Origin: a virus
Reading direction: 5' to 3' (one strand)
Length of the DNA stretch: 64,000 bases
IMG/VR virus record: IMGVR_UViG_3300044833_000182
Coordinates: 1-64,000 of that record
A program made the position numbers and the translations under genes. This document shows, one piece after another, positions 33,760 through 41,878 of the stretch (within the stretch, counting starts at the first letter, position 1; every line of letters begins with the position of its first letter). The notes under the pieces are model-generated. The model saw only the letters and a program-made list of their open reading frames with translations. It made no database searches and had not been told where the DNA came from.

Positions 33760-34364
33760 ACGTACTTCCGGGAGAGAACATCCGCACGCCGGCACTCCAG
33801 GCCGCGAAACTGGCGCTGCTGTTCCGCGGCCTGGCCGATTGGACGGTCGTGTACGATTCAAACGCCGAATACAAGGGCCAGATGACAGTTCACCCAGAAG
33901 AAAAACGGGCGGTGATCTACGCTTGGGGCGAGCTGACCGCGGAGCCGCCCGATTACCTCTTCCACGAGGTGTTGCACGCGGCCTACCGGGCGGCCGTCCG
34001 AAAGGGTTACGACGGCGAGGAGGAGTTCGTCCAGGACGTGTGCGGTATTCTGACCGGGGGAATGACCATGAGCGACGGCGGGCAGTTCAAGGCAAGCGAC
34101 GAGCGGCAATTCCAGCCGGGCGACGTGGTGCGGCTGAAGAGCGGCGGGCCGGCGATGACGGTGATGGAAGCCACGCCCGGCAGATGGATTCACTGCCGCT
34201 GGTTCGTGTTCAGCGAGCAACGGCTCAAGAAGGCTGTGTTCCTTGACGTGTGCCTGAAGAAGGATCCGGGCGAACTGCCCGCGGCAACATCGCCTGCGGT
34301 GGAGGAACTGCGCCGGCACTGCCTCGGACCTGATCGGCCACCGATGTACGGCGGGCAAAAGTAG
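33756..34364 (+). CDS. HExxH mini-zincin fused to a DUF2158 domain
   Basis: 202 residues from GTG 33756, overlapping the previous stop. N-terminal half: ALLFRGLADWTVVYDSNAE and DYLFHEVLHAAYRAAV, a H-E-x-x-H zinc protease motif around residue 70. C-terminal half: FQPGDVVRLKSGGPAMTVME, a second DUF2158 core (about residue 120), and CRWFVFSEQRLKKAVF. The HExxH suggests a metal-dependent peptidase or binding fold; the fusion is not one I know. An internal ATG near 34068 could give DUF2158 alone. Confidence 0.55.
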   Translation: MNVLPGENIRTPALQAAKLALLFRGLADWTVVYDSNAEYKGQMTVHPEEKRAVIYAWGELTAEPPDYLFHEVLHAAYRAAVRKGYDGEEEFVQDVCGILTGGMTMSDGGQFKASDERQFQPGDVVRLKSGGPAMTVMEATPGRWIHCRWFVFSEQRLKKAVFLDVCLKKDPGELPAATSPAVEELRRHCLGPDRPPMYGGQK

Positions 34365-34399
34365 GCTTATTACCTAAAAGCCTATACGGCGGCGGAATG

Positions 34400-34589
34400 C
34401 TCGAGCAGGGCGGCGGAGACGATGCACGATTATGCTCGAGCATAACTTTCGCGGCTGATGACATCGAATCGCATAATCGGGACCAACTCGAAGTCCTTTG
34501 CCGTCAATAGGTTGCGTTCTCGAGTAGAGGCGGCTCGATCCGGGCGGGCGGTTTCTCGAGAAGCCCGCTCGAGGTAGCGGCTGCTCGAG
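34400..34589. repeat. Array of six CTCGAG palindromes
   Basis: CTCGAG occurs at 34400, 34435, 34519, 34555, 34568 and 34584. The second is inside the perfect 16-bp palindrome TTATGCTCGAGCATAA (34430-34445); the fourth is TTCTCGAGAA, and the last GCTCGAGC. The 313-bp region separates two convergent genes, so it holds no promoter in the usual sense. Candidates: partition or dimer-resolution sites, an origin, or repressor 'stoperator' sites. Confidence 0.7.
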
Positions 34590-34678
34590 CTAGCGGCCGG
34601 TTGCTTGCGGGCGGGTGGGGGTGCGAGGGCGGCGAGGGGAAGGCTTGCGGCTCTCCCCCTCGCGGAAGGTGGGATGGG

Positions 34679-35512
34679 TCAGGTGGATTCGATCAGATCC
34701 CACACCCGACGACGGTAGTCTTCCCGGATCGCCTTTGCCCCTTCTGGCGTGATGTGATCGCAGAGTGGCGGAAGGTCGGAGTCGGCTTCTTTCCACGACG
34801 AGACGCCGGGGAATGCCCGCGAGAGGACAGGCCACCAGTGGGGATCGTTCAGCGGAGCGCCCCTTGCGTTCACGTCCCAATAGTCATCGGTTGTGAAGTC
34901 GGCGTCTTGGTCGCCATCGACGAGGGTCTGATGGAGAACGGCGTAATACCAATACCGCGGATCGTCCTCGCACGGCGCGATCTCGACGATGCGAACGACG
35001 GGCTTGCCCATTTCCAAGGGCGTGTGCGTATCGCCCCGATAGGACTTCCCCGGCAGCAAGGGCGGCATCGGAACGGAACCGGGCACAGCGGCCGTCTGTT
35101 CGACAGCCTCTTCGGCGTCCATCTGAGCGAGCGCCGGGGCTTCCGGTTCGACCTGCGGAGCATCCATCTCCGTGAGGAGTTGCAAGGCCCCGTCAACGGT
35201 GAGGGGCGGTTCGCCGGCCTCTTCACGGAGGCGGATCGGCTCTTCGAGACGGTGCCAGTTCTCGGCGAGACGCATGCGCACCTGTGCGGTCCGGAGCGGG
35301 GCGCGGAAATTCTTCTGGACGAAAGGAATCCATCCGCCGTGGCCGACGAGTGGCTTTGCCTCCAAGAGAACGCGGCCGACATGGACGGCGTCGGCGAGAG
35401 AGGCAGTGGTGTGCCGGAGTTCGCTGCTGTAGTAGTCGTTCGCCCGCTGGCACAGCGCAAGCGCCTGCTGCTGGGACGACACGACGATGGCCGGGGGATT
35501 GAGGTTCTTCAC
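34679..35512 (-). CDS. DUF3102-like protein
   Basis: 277 residues on the minus strand; GTG 35512 chosen with GGAGAG upstream. The first 100 residues fit the DUF3102 pattern: LADAVHVGRVLLEAKPLVGHG, WIPFVQKNFRAPLRTAQVRM and RLAENWHRLEEPIRLREEAG, a helical DNA-binding-like fold found in phages and plasmids near partition genes. The remaining part is acidic and less conserved, with ITPEGAKAIREDYRRRVW at the end. Stands directly beside the CTCGAG palindrome array at its 3' end. Confidence 0.55.
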   Translation of the reverse strand: MKNLNPPAIVVSSQQQALALCQRANDYYSSELRHTTASLADAVHVGRVLLEAKPLVGHGGWIPFVQKNFRAPLRTAQVRMRLAENWHRLEEPIRLREEAGEPPLTVDGALQLLTEMDAPQVEPEAPALAQMDAEEAVEQTAAVPGSVPMPPLLPGKSYRGDTHTPLEMGKPVVRIVEIAPCEDDPRYWYYAVLHQTLVDGDQDADFTTDDYWDVNARGAPLNDPHWWPVLSRAFPGVSSWKEADSDLPPLCDHITPEGAKAIREDYRRRVWDLIEST

Positions 35513-35577
35513 GATGTCTCTCCGTGGAGGATGGGTGAGGCCAAAAGCGCAGGATGTCTGCGCATTTGAGGGACTGC

Positions 35578-35847
35578 TTACCTCTTGTCCGTTGGGTCTG
35601 GATGGTCCTTCTTGAACTTGCCGTAGTCCCGAAGGACGTTGGGGCGGAGGTAGCCGTCGATCATCTGGGCAATCTTCATCCGCTTGTTGCGACTGTCGCG
35701 AGTGAAGAAACACATTTCACGGATCATCTCCAGGAGATCAACAGCGATGCGAGCGGTCTCCGACTCCGGCTCTTTGGACGCATCGTCAGGGGGAGGCGAC
35801 GGAGGCTTCTTGCCCATGATTGGCTCCAGCAAGAACACTGCCGACAT
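35578..35847 (-). CDS. Putative regulator, one of two paralogues
   Basis: 89 residues, minus strand; ATG 35847 chosen for GGGAGG upstream. N-terminus MSAVFLLEPIMGKKPPSPPP, then a helical part TARIAVDLLEMIREMCFF and RMKIAQMIDGYLRPNVLRDY. The gene at 50894-51175 has the same order (GKKPSPPP-like Pro segment, TVRLAVELIEQAR, KLTDYLDSINRPAITRDY). Both start beside a divergent promoter region, so I infer a role in control. No known family recognised. Confidence 0.5.
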   Translation of the reverse strand: MSAVFLLEPIMGKKPPSPPPDDASKEPESETARIAVDLLEMIREMCFFTRDSRNKRMKIAQMIDGYLRPNVLRDYGKFKKDHPDPTDKR

Positions 35848-35899
35848 TGTGACGCCTCCCGATGTTACCCGCGACAAGTGGAAACGGACAAGCCATTTA

Positions 35900-35928
35900 A
35901 GTATACCAGGGCGACGATTCTGTGACAA
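35900..35928 (-). promoter_or_regulatory. Sigma-70-type promoter, minus strand, for the 35847 gene
   Basis: On the minus strand -35 TTGTCA (35923-35928), 17-bp spacer, -10 TATACT (35900-35905). Near-consensus, 53 bp upstream of the ATG at 35847. Confidence 0.7.
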
Positions 35929-35970
35929 GGGATTTTAGCCCCGATTTCCAGTTTCCAGTCACAAATCACC

Positions 35971-35999
35971 TTGACACCAGTTACTCACCCTGCTAAGAT
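35971..35999 (+). promoter_or_regulatory. Sigma-70-type promoter, plus strand
   Basis: TTGACA (35971-35976), 17-bp spacer, TAAGAT (35994-35999), reading toward the gene at 36046. Back-to-back with the minus promoter; the interval holds TGACA/TGTCA half-sites that could be the target of the paralogous regulator. Confidence 0.7.
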
Positions 36000-36045
36000 A
36001 CACATCAGTCACCCAACCACCGCCCGCCCCTCCGGAGCTTCGACC

Positions 36046-36207
36046 ATGACGACCACAAAGACTTTCGCGAAATCGATCAAGTGCCAGGTCTGCGGCTGCA
36101 CCGTGATGGTGGCGCGCACCGCGAGGTTGCCGGTGCGGACGTGTCGGGCGCTGGCCCTGGCGAACCATGTCCAGACACTGCACTCGCACCTGCTGCCGCG
36201 GAAGTGA
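36046..36207 (+). CDS. Small zinc-finger-like protein
   Basis: 53 residues, first gene of the rightward early operon. CQVCGCTV and, near the end, HVQTLHSH suggest a C2H2-type site. Ribosome site GGAG. Probably a small DNA/RNA-binding protein; role unknown. Confidence 0.5.
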   Translation: MTTTKTFAKSIKCQVCGCTVMVARTARLPVRTCRALALANHVQTLHSHLLPRK

Positions 36208-36248
36208 TATTTCCACCTTTGCCTTCGCCTCCTCCGGAGCCTCCCGCC

Positions 36249-36737
36249 ATGTGCGCCACCCCGACCGCCGCCCCCGCGACCCGCCCGACGCCCTGCATCA
36301 TCGCCGCAGGCAGCGTGGTCAGTTTTCAGTGCGCCCACGGCGAACACGCGAGGTGCCGGGTGGAAGCATGTGCCTGCTCCTGCCACAAGCCGAAGACGCC
36401 CGCGGCGGCAACGGTCGCCGCCCGCCCGACGCCCCGCAGCAAGCCCGCCCGCACGCTGCGCATCCTGTGCCGCCCCGCCCCGGGCGAGTTGGTGGTGGAA
36501 GTGACGGCCAGCGACGGCCGGAACATGTATCACGTCTTCGCCTGCCCGCCGTTCAGCGGCACGGGGCGCGCGTGGATCTGGCAGGGGCTCGGCCGCAAGA
36601 CCGGGTCGCGCTACGAAGTGAATATGGGCAGTGGCAGCGGCGACGGGCAGGGCGGGTCGTGCGAGTGCAGGTCGCGGGTGACGTGCCGCCACCGCAGCGC
36701 CACCGAAGCCTTGTTGGCGCGCGGCGACCTGTCCTGA
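36249..36737 (+). CDS. SWIM-type zinc finger protein
   Basis: 162 residues. N-terminal part Cys-rich (CRVEACACSCHKPKT), then a globular region (GRNMYHVFACPPFSGTG) and near the end SCECRSRVTCRHRSATEALL, which matches the C-x-C...C-x-H SWIM zinc finger. A second SWIM gene lies at 52795. Probable nucleic-acid or protein-binding role; mechanism unknown. Confidence 0.5.
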   Translation: MCATPTAAPATRPTPCIIAAGSVVSFQCAHGEHARCRVEACACSCHKPKTPAAATVAARPTPRSKPARTLRILCRPAPGELVVEVTASDGRNMYHVFACPPFSGTGRAWIWQGLGRKTGSRYEVNMGSGSGDGQGGSCECRSRVTCRHRSATEALLARGDLS

Positions 36738-36774
36738 TTGTTGCCTCACACCCTTTACCTCGGAGGATCGAGAG

Positions 36775-37044
36775 ATGGCAGACCATACACCCGGCCCGTG
36801 GAAAGTGCTGCCGAAGAGCAGCCACCTCAGCATCATGGAAGGCGACGAGTGGAGCGCCGTCCCTATCTGCGATGTCTATATCGCGTCGCGCCCAGACGAG
36901 GGGAAAGCCAACGCCCGGCTGATCGCCGCCGCGCCAACGATGTACGACCTGTTGCACGAGATCCGGCATCGTGTCCCGGCCGGCAGCGAAACGCACGGGT
37001 TGATTGCCGCCGTGCTGGACGAGATCGACAACGGCGCGCCCTGA
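36775..37044 (+). CDS. Conserved small phage protein (HTPGPW family)
   Basis: 89 residues beginning MADHTPGPWKVL, with EGKANARLIAAAPTMYDLL and a helical C-terminus. The HTPGPW start and ANARLIAAAP core belong to a widespread phage family of unknown function. Ribosome site GGAGG. Confidence 0.6.
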   Translation: MADHTPGPWKVLPKSSHLSIMEGDEWSAVPICDVYIASRPDEGKANARLIAAAPTMYDLLHEIRHRVPAGSETHGLIAAVLDEIDNGAP

Positions 37045-37157
37045 CCGCTAACCCAGCCCGCCCCTCGCCCCCCCCCTCGCCCCCGGGGAGTGCAGCCCGT
37101 CCGCCCCCGGCGGCGTCCTCCCGCGACGACGAGTAACCCAAACACTACTGGAGCGAC

Positions 37158-37346
37158 ATGAGCATTAACGAGGCTGTGGAATCTCTGAGGCAGAAACTTG
37201 GAGAACCCGACGTGTTCATCGTCCGCCATGACGGCACGACGATAACGGTCGATGTGAACTTCGTCTACCGGGTCGAGGAAGTGAAAGCACTTGGCGACAA
37301 GTGGCAGGATTTCCCCCTGCAAATCGGTAGGCGAAGTTGTTGGTGA
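37158..37346 (+). CDS. Hypothetical small protein
   Basis: 62 residues, small alpha/beta-like sequence (ESLRQKLGEPDVFIVRHD; TITVDVNFVYRVEEV). No family recognised. Confidence 0.45.
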   Translation: MSINEAVESLRQKLGEPDVFIVRHDGTTITVDVNFVYRVEEVKALGDKWQDFPLQIGRRSCW

Positions 37347-37476
37347 GAACACAGTGCGGCGCGTCCGCCCCCGGCGGCGTGTGGCCGGGGAGTAAGGAGT
37401 CCAAGCTATCACCGAACTTCACGCCGACAACCTGAGCAACCGCCTGCGGGAATGCTCCTTCTCGTTCGATCGGGCA

Positions 37477-37926
37477 ATGGCTTCCGGAAACTGGCCAGCC
37501 GCCATGCGCCTGTGGCTTGATCTCCTCGCCGCTTACAGTACGGTCATTCGCGAGGCGCGGTCGGCCAGCGTCGAGAATGACGCCCTGTCCGCGGAACTGA
37601 AGGTCTACCGCCCTACCCGCACCGGCCGGCCAGCAGCGCCATTCCTCGAACGGCACATCTACGTCTTCACGGCGCGATCTCCGTGGGTGTGCGCGGCGGT
37701 GGAGTTGCGTCAGACAATTCAGATACCACCTATCTTTGGAGGCGGATATTATCAGGAGCATTACGTTCCAGAGAAAAAGACGGTGTGCGGGAAAACAACG
37801 TCCTACCCGGTGTCGGAGCGGTTTACGTCGGGCGGGTGGCCGCGCCTGCATGAGTTGTGCCCCGAATGCACGACGGCGCTCGTCAAGGCGGGAGCATTCC
37901 CCGTCGAACCTATCACCGGTAGTTGA
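37477..37926 (+). CDS. Hypothetical protein, start unclear
   Basis: 149 residues from ATG 37477, but the frame is open from 37396 with AAGGAG at about 37394 and no ATG, GTG or TTG between; an AUC codon at 37408 follows the ribosome site. So coding may begin earlier with an unusual start. Cys pair LCPECTTA near the end and an RHIY..FTARSPWVC middle. No family recognised. Confidence 0.45.
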   Translation: MASGNWPAAMRLWLDLLAAYSTVIREARSASVENDALSAELKVYRPTRTGRPAAPFLERHIYVFTARSPWVCAAVELRQTIQIPPIFGGGYYQEHYVPEKKTVCGKTTSYPVSERFTSGGWPRLHELCPECTTALVKAGAFPVEPITGS

Positions 37927-37935
37927 GGAGTCAAC

Positions 37936-38286
37936 ATGCCGACTGAACCACCAGCCCCGCTGTCCAGCGCCGAGGGCGCCGTCCTCTACCTCTTGCGGCG
38001 CATCGCCCGCGATCCGGGCCTGCGCTGGCTAATGCTCCACACCCAGGCGTTCGGCAAGCTATGCGAGGCGGAAGCTCTTCGCACCGAAACGACGGTGGAC
38101 GCTGTCGAGAAGAAATACGGCGTGCCGTGCCAGGAGGGGAGCGTCGAACTGGTCCGGCTGCGGAAGGTCAAGGAGGCAGCGGAAACGCTGATCGAGTTTA
38201 TCGAGCAAGACGGCGGGAAACTACTCTTCAAGGAATCCAGTGTTGTGCTGGATCTGCGCGCCGCCCTGTCGAAAGACGGTGAGTGA
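37936..38286 (+). CDS. Hypothetical helical protein
   Basis: 116 residues starting at ATG 37936 (TGAGGAG). Helix-rich (LLRRIARDPGLRWLMLH; VRLRKVKEAAETLIEFIEQD). No known family. Confidence 0.45.
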   Translation: MPTEPPAPLSSAEGAVLYLLRRIARDPGLRWLMLHTQAFGKLCEAEALRTETTVDAVEKKYGVPCQEGSVELVRLRKVKEAAETLIEFIEQDGGKLLFKESSVVLDLRAALSKDGE

Positions 38287-38378
38287 CGGCCGGCAAGCAG
38301 CGTCAGGGCGAGAACGAAGCGGCGGCCCGCGCGGGCGCCGGTGTACGGGGAAGCGGAGACCTTTTAAGGAGAATCACG

Positions 38379-38816
38379 ATGGAGAACTGGCGGAAGGTGT
38401 TTCGCGACGGTCTGGCTCCCCTGCTCTCCGTGGAGCATTTGGAGGCTTTGAAAGAGGCGCTGGAGAGTGACGATCCTGCTCTGCTGCAAGGCTCAACAAT
38501 GATGCCTCCATTTTACCGATCTGAATGGTTGGTGGAAGGCGCATGCTTGCTGGCTTACCCATACGCGGCTGTCAATGGAGGTTTTCTGCACGACGACGAT
38601 CCCTCCGAACTCAACATTGAAGCGGCGCAGGCTGGCGACGTTGAGGCATTCTTCGCGCAAACGTGTTCTGGCATCGATCAACGGCTGGCGGACGCGGAAG
38701 AACCAACACCCCACCAACTCCTGCTGGAATGGTTTGACGAGACGCCGCGCGACGAGATGCGCATCAACCTCCTTCCTGAAATCGAGCGCGAACTGACGCG
38801 GCGCGGCGGTCTCTGA
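38379..38816 (+). CDS. Hypothetical acidic protein
   Basis: 145 residues with a very good ribosome site (TTAAGGAGAATCACG). Acidic, helical (MENWRKVFRDGLAPLLSVE; HQLLLEWFDETPRDEMR). No family recognised. Confidence 0.5.
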   Translation: MENWRKVFRDGLAPLLSVEHLEALKEALESDDPALLQGSTMMPPFYRSEWLVEGACLLAYPYAAVNGGFLHDDDPSELNIEAAQAGDVEAFFAQTCSGIDQRLADAEEPTPHQLLLEWFDETPRDEMRINLLPEIERELTRRGGL

Positions 38817-38844
38817 CTCCTGACTTCCCGGCCGGAGTCCACGG

Positions 38845-39120
38845 ATGGCGACGTATCCGATCACCGGCCCAGACGCTCAGATCCTTAACGCTGGAGCGGT
38901 ATGTACCTACCTCGGTTGCGAGTTGCGCACTCTCCGCCGCTGGATCGAGGCCGGCCGCTTTCCCCGGCCCCGGCGCGTCGGCCGAACGCGGTTCTGGACC
39001 GGGCAGGACATTGCCGCCTATCTGTCCCTTGAAGGCCGGTATGTCGTCGGCCCGCAGGAAACTGATGACGAGGAACCGCCGAAAAAAAGCAAAAAGAAGG
39101 GCGAAACGCCGCCCGGGTAA
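38845..39120 (+). CDS. Small MerR/HTH_17-type DNA-binding protein
   Basis: 91 residues. Pattern VCTYLGCELRTLRRWIEAG, FPRPRRVGRTRFWTGQDIAAYL matches the helix-turn-helix of MerR-like or excisionase-type proteins, followed by a very basic tail PPKKSKKKGETPPG. Likely regulator of the gene region that follows. Confidence 0.6.
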   Translation: MATYPITGPDAQILNAGAVCTYLGCELRTLRRWIEAGRFPRPRRVGRTRFWTGQDIAAYLSLEGRYVVGPQETDDEEPPKKSKKKGETPPG

Positions 39121-39138
39121 AGGATTCTTTCGGTGTCA

Positions 39139-39188
39139 CTCGCGGCCACTGATGACCACTGGCGTACATCTCGCGGCCACTGATGACC
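39139..39188. repeat. Direct repeat of 19 bp, period 31
   Basis: CTCGCGGCCACTGATGACC at 39139-39157 is repeated exactly at 39170-39188. Located behind the HTH gene at 38845 and 40 bp before a promoter; could be operators for that HTH protein. Confidence 0.6.
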
Positions 39189-39227
39189 GGGCAAAGCCGA
39201 TGCCAAAAAATAGAGAAAATGTAGCTG

Positions 39228-39255
39228 TTGACAGCATGGAAATCGCGTGTAATCT
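39228..39255 (+). promoter_or_regulatory. Probable promoter for the gene at 39286
   Basis: TTGACA (39228-39233), 16-bp spacer, TAATCT (39250-39255), 31 bp before the ATG. The direct repeats lie just upstream. Confidence 0.55.
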
Positions 39256-39285
39256 TCTTGAGTCGCCTGCGAAAGGCCCTCGACC

Positions 39286-39594
39286 ATGACGAGCGAAACG
39301 CGGCTCATGTCCGCCTTGCACGACCTGCCCGCGGGCAACGCCGAGCCCGCCGCCAGCGCACCGCAACCGGCTGCGAAGGTGCTGTCTCCGATCAAACTCC
39401 CCTGCCCGTTGTGCGGAGAGGAAGACGCTGACATCAGCGTGCATCTGGCGAACCTGGGGAGCGGTGAAGAGTTCATGTGCGACGACTGCGGCGAGGACTT
39501 CAGCATCGCCGAGGTTCGCCGGTTCATCGCCCGATGGACGCCGATTTTGGATTGGTTGAGCGCCATTCCGACGACGCCGCCCGACGCCGAGTAA
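39286..39594 (+). CDS. Small zinc-ribbon protein
   Basis: 102 residues. CPLCGEEDAD and FMCDDCGEDFS give a two-pair zinc-ribbon in the middle; the rest is low complexity (GNAEPAASAPQPAAKV). No catalytic signs. Probable nucleic-acid or protein binding. Confidence 0.5.
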   Translation: MTSETRLMSALHDLPAGNAEPAASAPQPAAKVLSPIKLPCPLCGEEDADISVHLANLGSGEEFMCDDCGEDFSIAEVRRFIARWTPILDWLSAIPTTPPDAE

Positions 39595-39631
39595 CGCCCC
39601 GCACCCCTTCGCCCCGACATGAGGCCACCAC

Positions 39632-39949
39632 ATGCTCACCCGCTCCCTCCGCACGCCGTACCCCCTGCCCACCGACGCGCCACCGCGCCGGCGCATCACG
39701 GAGGTTGAGGCCGCCGTCATGGTGTCGGCCGTGGGCGGCCTGGCGGACCTGGTGGCCGTGCGGAAGACGCTGGCGATGTTGCTCAACTGGGACCGCGAGC
39801 AGCAGGACCGCGAGATCGAGGCGGCGCGGCGCAGCGGCCGGGTCACGGGGACGGCGCGCGAGGGACGCAACGGTGTGACGGCCGAGCAGCGGGCGACGGA
39901 GACGGCGGACGGGTGCGGGTATCTGAGCATCCGCGAGGAGGGGGCATGA
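39632..39949 (+). CDS. Hypothetical small helical protein
   Basis: 105 residues. RITEVEAAVMVSAVGGLADL and RKTLAMLLNWDREQQDREIE are helical. The stop overlaps the methyltransferase start (ATGA), so it is probably coupled to it. Unknown role. Confidence 0.45.
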   Translation: MLTRSLRTPYPLPTDAPPRRRITEVEAAVMVSAVGGLADLVAVRKTLAMLLNWDREQQDREIEAARRSGRVTGTAREGRNGVTAEQRATETADGCGYLSIREEGA

Positions 39950-41181
39950 TCGCAACCGCAAAGGACGTGCTGGAGGGACGGGCGGCGTGGGCGTGTGACC
40001 CGGCCGACAACCTCGTATGGCTGGCCAGCCTTCCTGCGAGCTGCTGTTCGCTTTCGGTCACATCCCCGCCATACGAAGGTCAGAGACTTTACGGAGCCGT
40101 CAAGTTCAAGCTCGTGGGTCAGGCGTGGGTGGACTGGATGATTCCGCGCGTCGTCGAGATGTGCCGGGTCGTCAACGGTCTGGTGTGTATCAACATGAGC
40201 GGTTGCGTCGAGGATCGGATGTATCACCCCGTCGTCGAGTGGTTGGTTGCCGACCTGACGCGGAATCATGGTCTGGTGTGCGGCCCCGCCCCCTACGTCT
40301 TTTTCCGCTACGGTATCCCCGGCTCGGGAGGGTCGGGAAAAATCGACCGCTACCACCGGCGGGATTGGGAACCGGTGTACGCCTTTGCCCGTCTGGAGAA
40401 CCTGCCGCTGAAGTGGACGGACGCGACGGCGATGGGGCATCCGCCGAAGTGGGCGCCGGGTGGGGAGATGAGCAATCGGCTGAAGAACGGCCAGCGCGTC
40501 GGCAAGTTCGGTGCGGGCGGAAGCAGCAACAGCAAGGGAGGTATGGGCCGTAAGAAGAACGGCGAAATGGAACCGACGCGCAACTCTTCCCTGGCGGAAA
40601 CTGTGATCGTTGGCGGCGAGACTCCCGGTCTGTTCGGCCCTGTCGAGGAACCGCCAGCCGATCCCTACGGCCACGACCGCGCGACTTCGGGCGGCAAGAG
40701 AGCGAACGGCGAGCGGAAACCGCCAACGAAGCACGTCACCCGTCGCCGTCACGGCGACGGGGAGCGCGACGACGGCCAGTATGAACCGCCCGTTTTGGCG
40801 AACCCCGGGAATGTGATCAAGGCGCTGTACAACGCCGAAGAAGTCCGCCAACTCTTTGACGACCTCGTGACGCAGAAGATCGAGCCTGGCGACGTGGTCC
40901 GTTGTCTCGTCGGCGGCGGTCTGATGGGGCATCCGTTGTGCCACCGCAATGAAGCCCCGTTTCCAGAAAGCCTCGTGGAGTTCTTCATCCGTTCCTACGC
41001 CGCTCCCGGCAGCATCGTCCTTGACGCCTTCTCCGGGAGTGGTACGACGGGCGCCGTCGCGGTGCGGGAGGGGCGGCGGTTCATCGGCGCGGACGTGCGG
41101 CCCGATCAGATCGAGGTTGCCCGGCAGCGGATTAGTGGCGAGACGCCGTCTCTCTTCGCCGCGCAGGAGCCCCCGCCCTGA
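39946..41181 (+). CDS. DNA methyltransferase (beta-type N4/N6)
   Basis: 411 residues from ATG 39946. The N-terminal half has TSPPYEGQRLYG (catalytic (D/S)PPY motif IV in the beta-class order); the C-terminal half has VLDAFSGSGTTGAVAVREG (SAM motif I) and FIGADVRPDQIEVARQR. About residues 165-270 form an inserted Gly/Lys-rich target-recognition region. TSPPY is more usual for N4-cytosine enzymes. Protects phage DNA from restriction or controls gene expression. The second one at 63309 has DPPY. Confidence 0.8.
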   Translation: MIATAKDVLEGRAAWACDPADNLVWLASLPASCCSLSVTSPPYEGQRLYGAVKFKLVGQAWVDWMIPRVVEMCRVVNGLVCINMSGCVEDRMYHPVVEWLVADLTRNHGLVCGPAPYVFFRYGIPGSGGSGKIDRYHRRDWEPVYAFARLENLPLKWTDATAMGHPPKWAPGGEMSNRLKNGQRVGKFGAGGSSNSKGGMGRKKNGEMEPTRNSSLAETVIVGGETPGLFGPVEEPPADPYGHDRATSGGKRANGERKPPTKHVTRRRHGDGERDDGQYEPPVLANPGNVIKALYNAEEVRQLFDDLVTQKIEPGDVVRCLVGGGLMGHPLCHRNEAPFPESLVEFFIRSYAAPGSIVLDAFSGSGTTGAVAVREGRRFIGADVRPDQIEVARQRISGETPSLFAAQEPPP

Positions 41182-41318
41182 CGAACCACCCCCTCCGGCC
41201 GCGCCAGGCCCCGCTCGTTGCGGAATCAGCCTGGCCGCCGCGGTTCACGCCCGCGGACGCATCCCTTGCCGGCCGGGATGGGGAGTTTTCAGATCGCCCG
41301 CAACCGAAGGAGCAACCT

Positions 41319-41756
41319 ATGGGAACTCGCGCCGACGTATATCTCGGTCGCGGCGAGCAGGCTGAATGGCTCGGCAGTATCGCCTGGGACGGCGACCCTG
41401 ACGGCGTCCAGGCCGCGCACCGCACCTACGGCGAACACGGCCGCGCCATGCTGCGGGCGACCGACGAGAAGGCGTTCCGCGAGGCCGTCAAGGCGTTCCT
41501 CGCGGCGCGCGAGGACGACGCCACCCTCCCGGAGATGGGCTGGCCGTGGCCGTGGGAGAACAGCCGCACCACGGATTTCGCCTACGCCTTCGACGGCGGC
41601 AAGGTGTGGGCGTCCTGCTTCGGTTATGCGTGGTTCGATCCGCTGCTGCCGATGCCGGAAAGCGACGGGCCAAAGTCGGCCGTTTTCCCGGACATGACGC
41701 ATCGCCAGAAGGTGACGATGGGGCCGCGGTCGGGGCTGATCGTGCTGGGAATGTAG
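41319..41756 (+). CDS. Hypothetical conserved protein
   Basis: 145 residues from ATG 41319 with AAGGAG. MGTRADVYLGRGEQAEWLGS and the Trp-rich GWPWPWENSRTTDFAYAF have the look of a conserved phage protein family, but I cannot name it. In the early small-gene region. Confidence 0.5.
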   Translation: MGTRADVYLGRGEQAEWLGSIAWDGDPDGVQAAHRTYGEHGRAMLRATDEKAFREAVKAFLAAREDDATLPEMGWPWPWENSRTTDFAYAFDGGKVWASCFGYAWFDPLLPMPESDGPKSAVFPDMTHRQKVTMGPRSGLIVLGM

Positions 41757-41878
41757 CGAACCATCCCGGGCCGCGCCGCCGCGCCGAGAGCGTCGGCAGC
41801 GTGACACGCCTTCCTGCCCCGGCTCGTTGCTGGCGGCGGGTGGGCGGCCCGGGGGAAGGAAACAAAGGAGAAGACGAC

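Noticed and set aside
39139-39188. CRISPR array
   Set aside because: Only two repeat copies of 19 bp, spacer 12 bp; too few and too short, no cas genes anywhere in the window.
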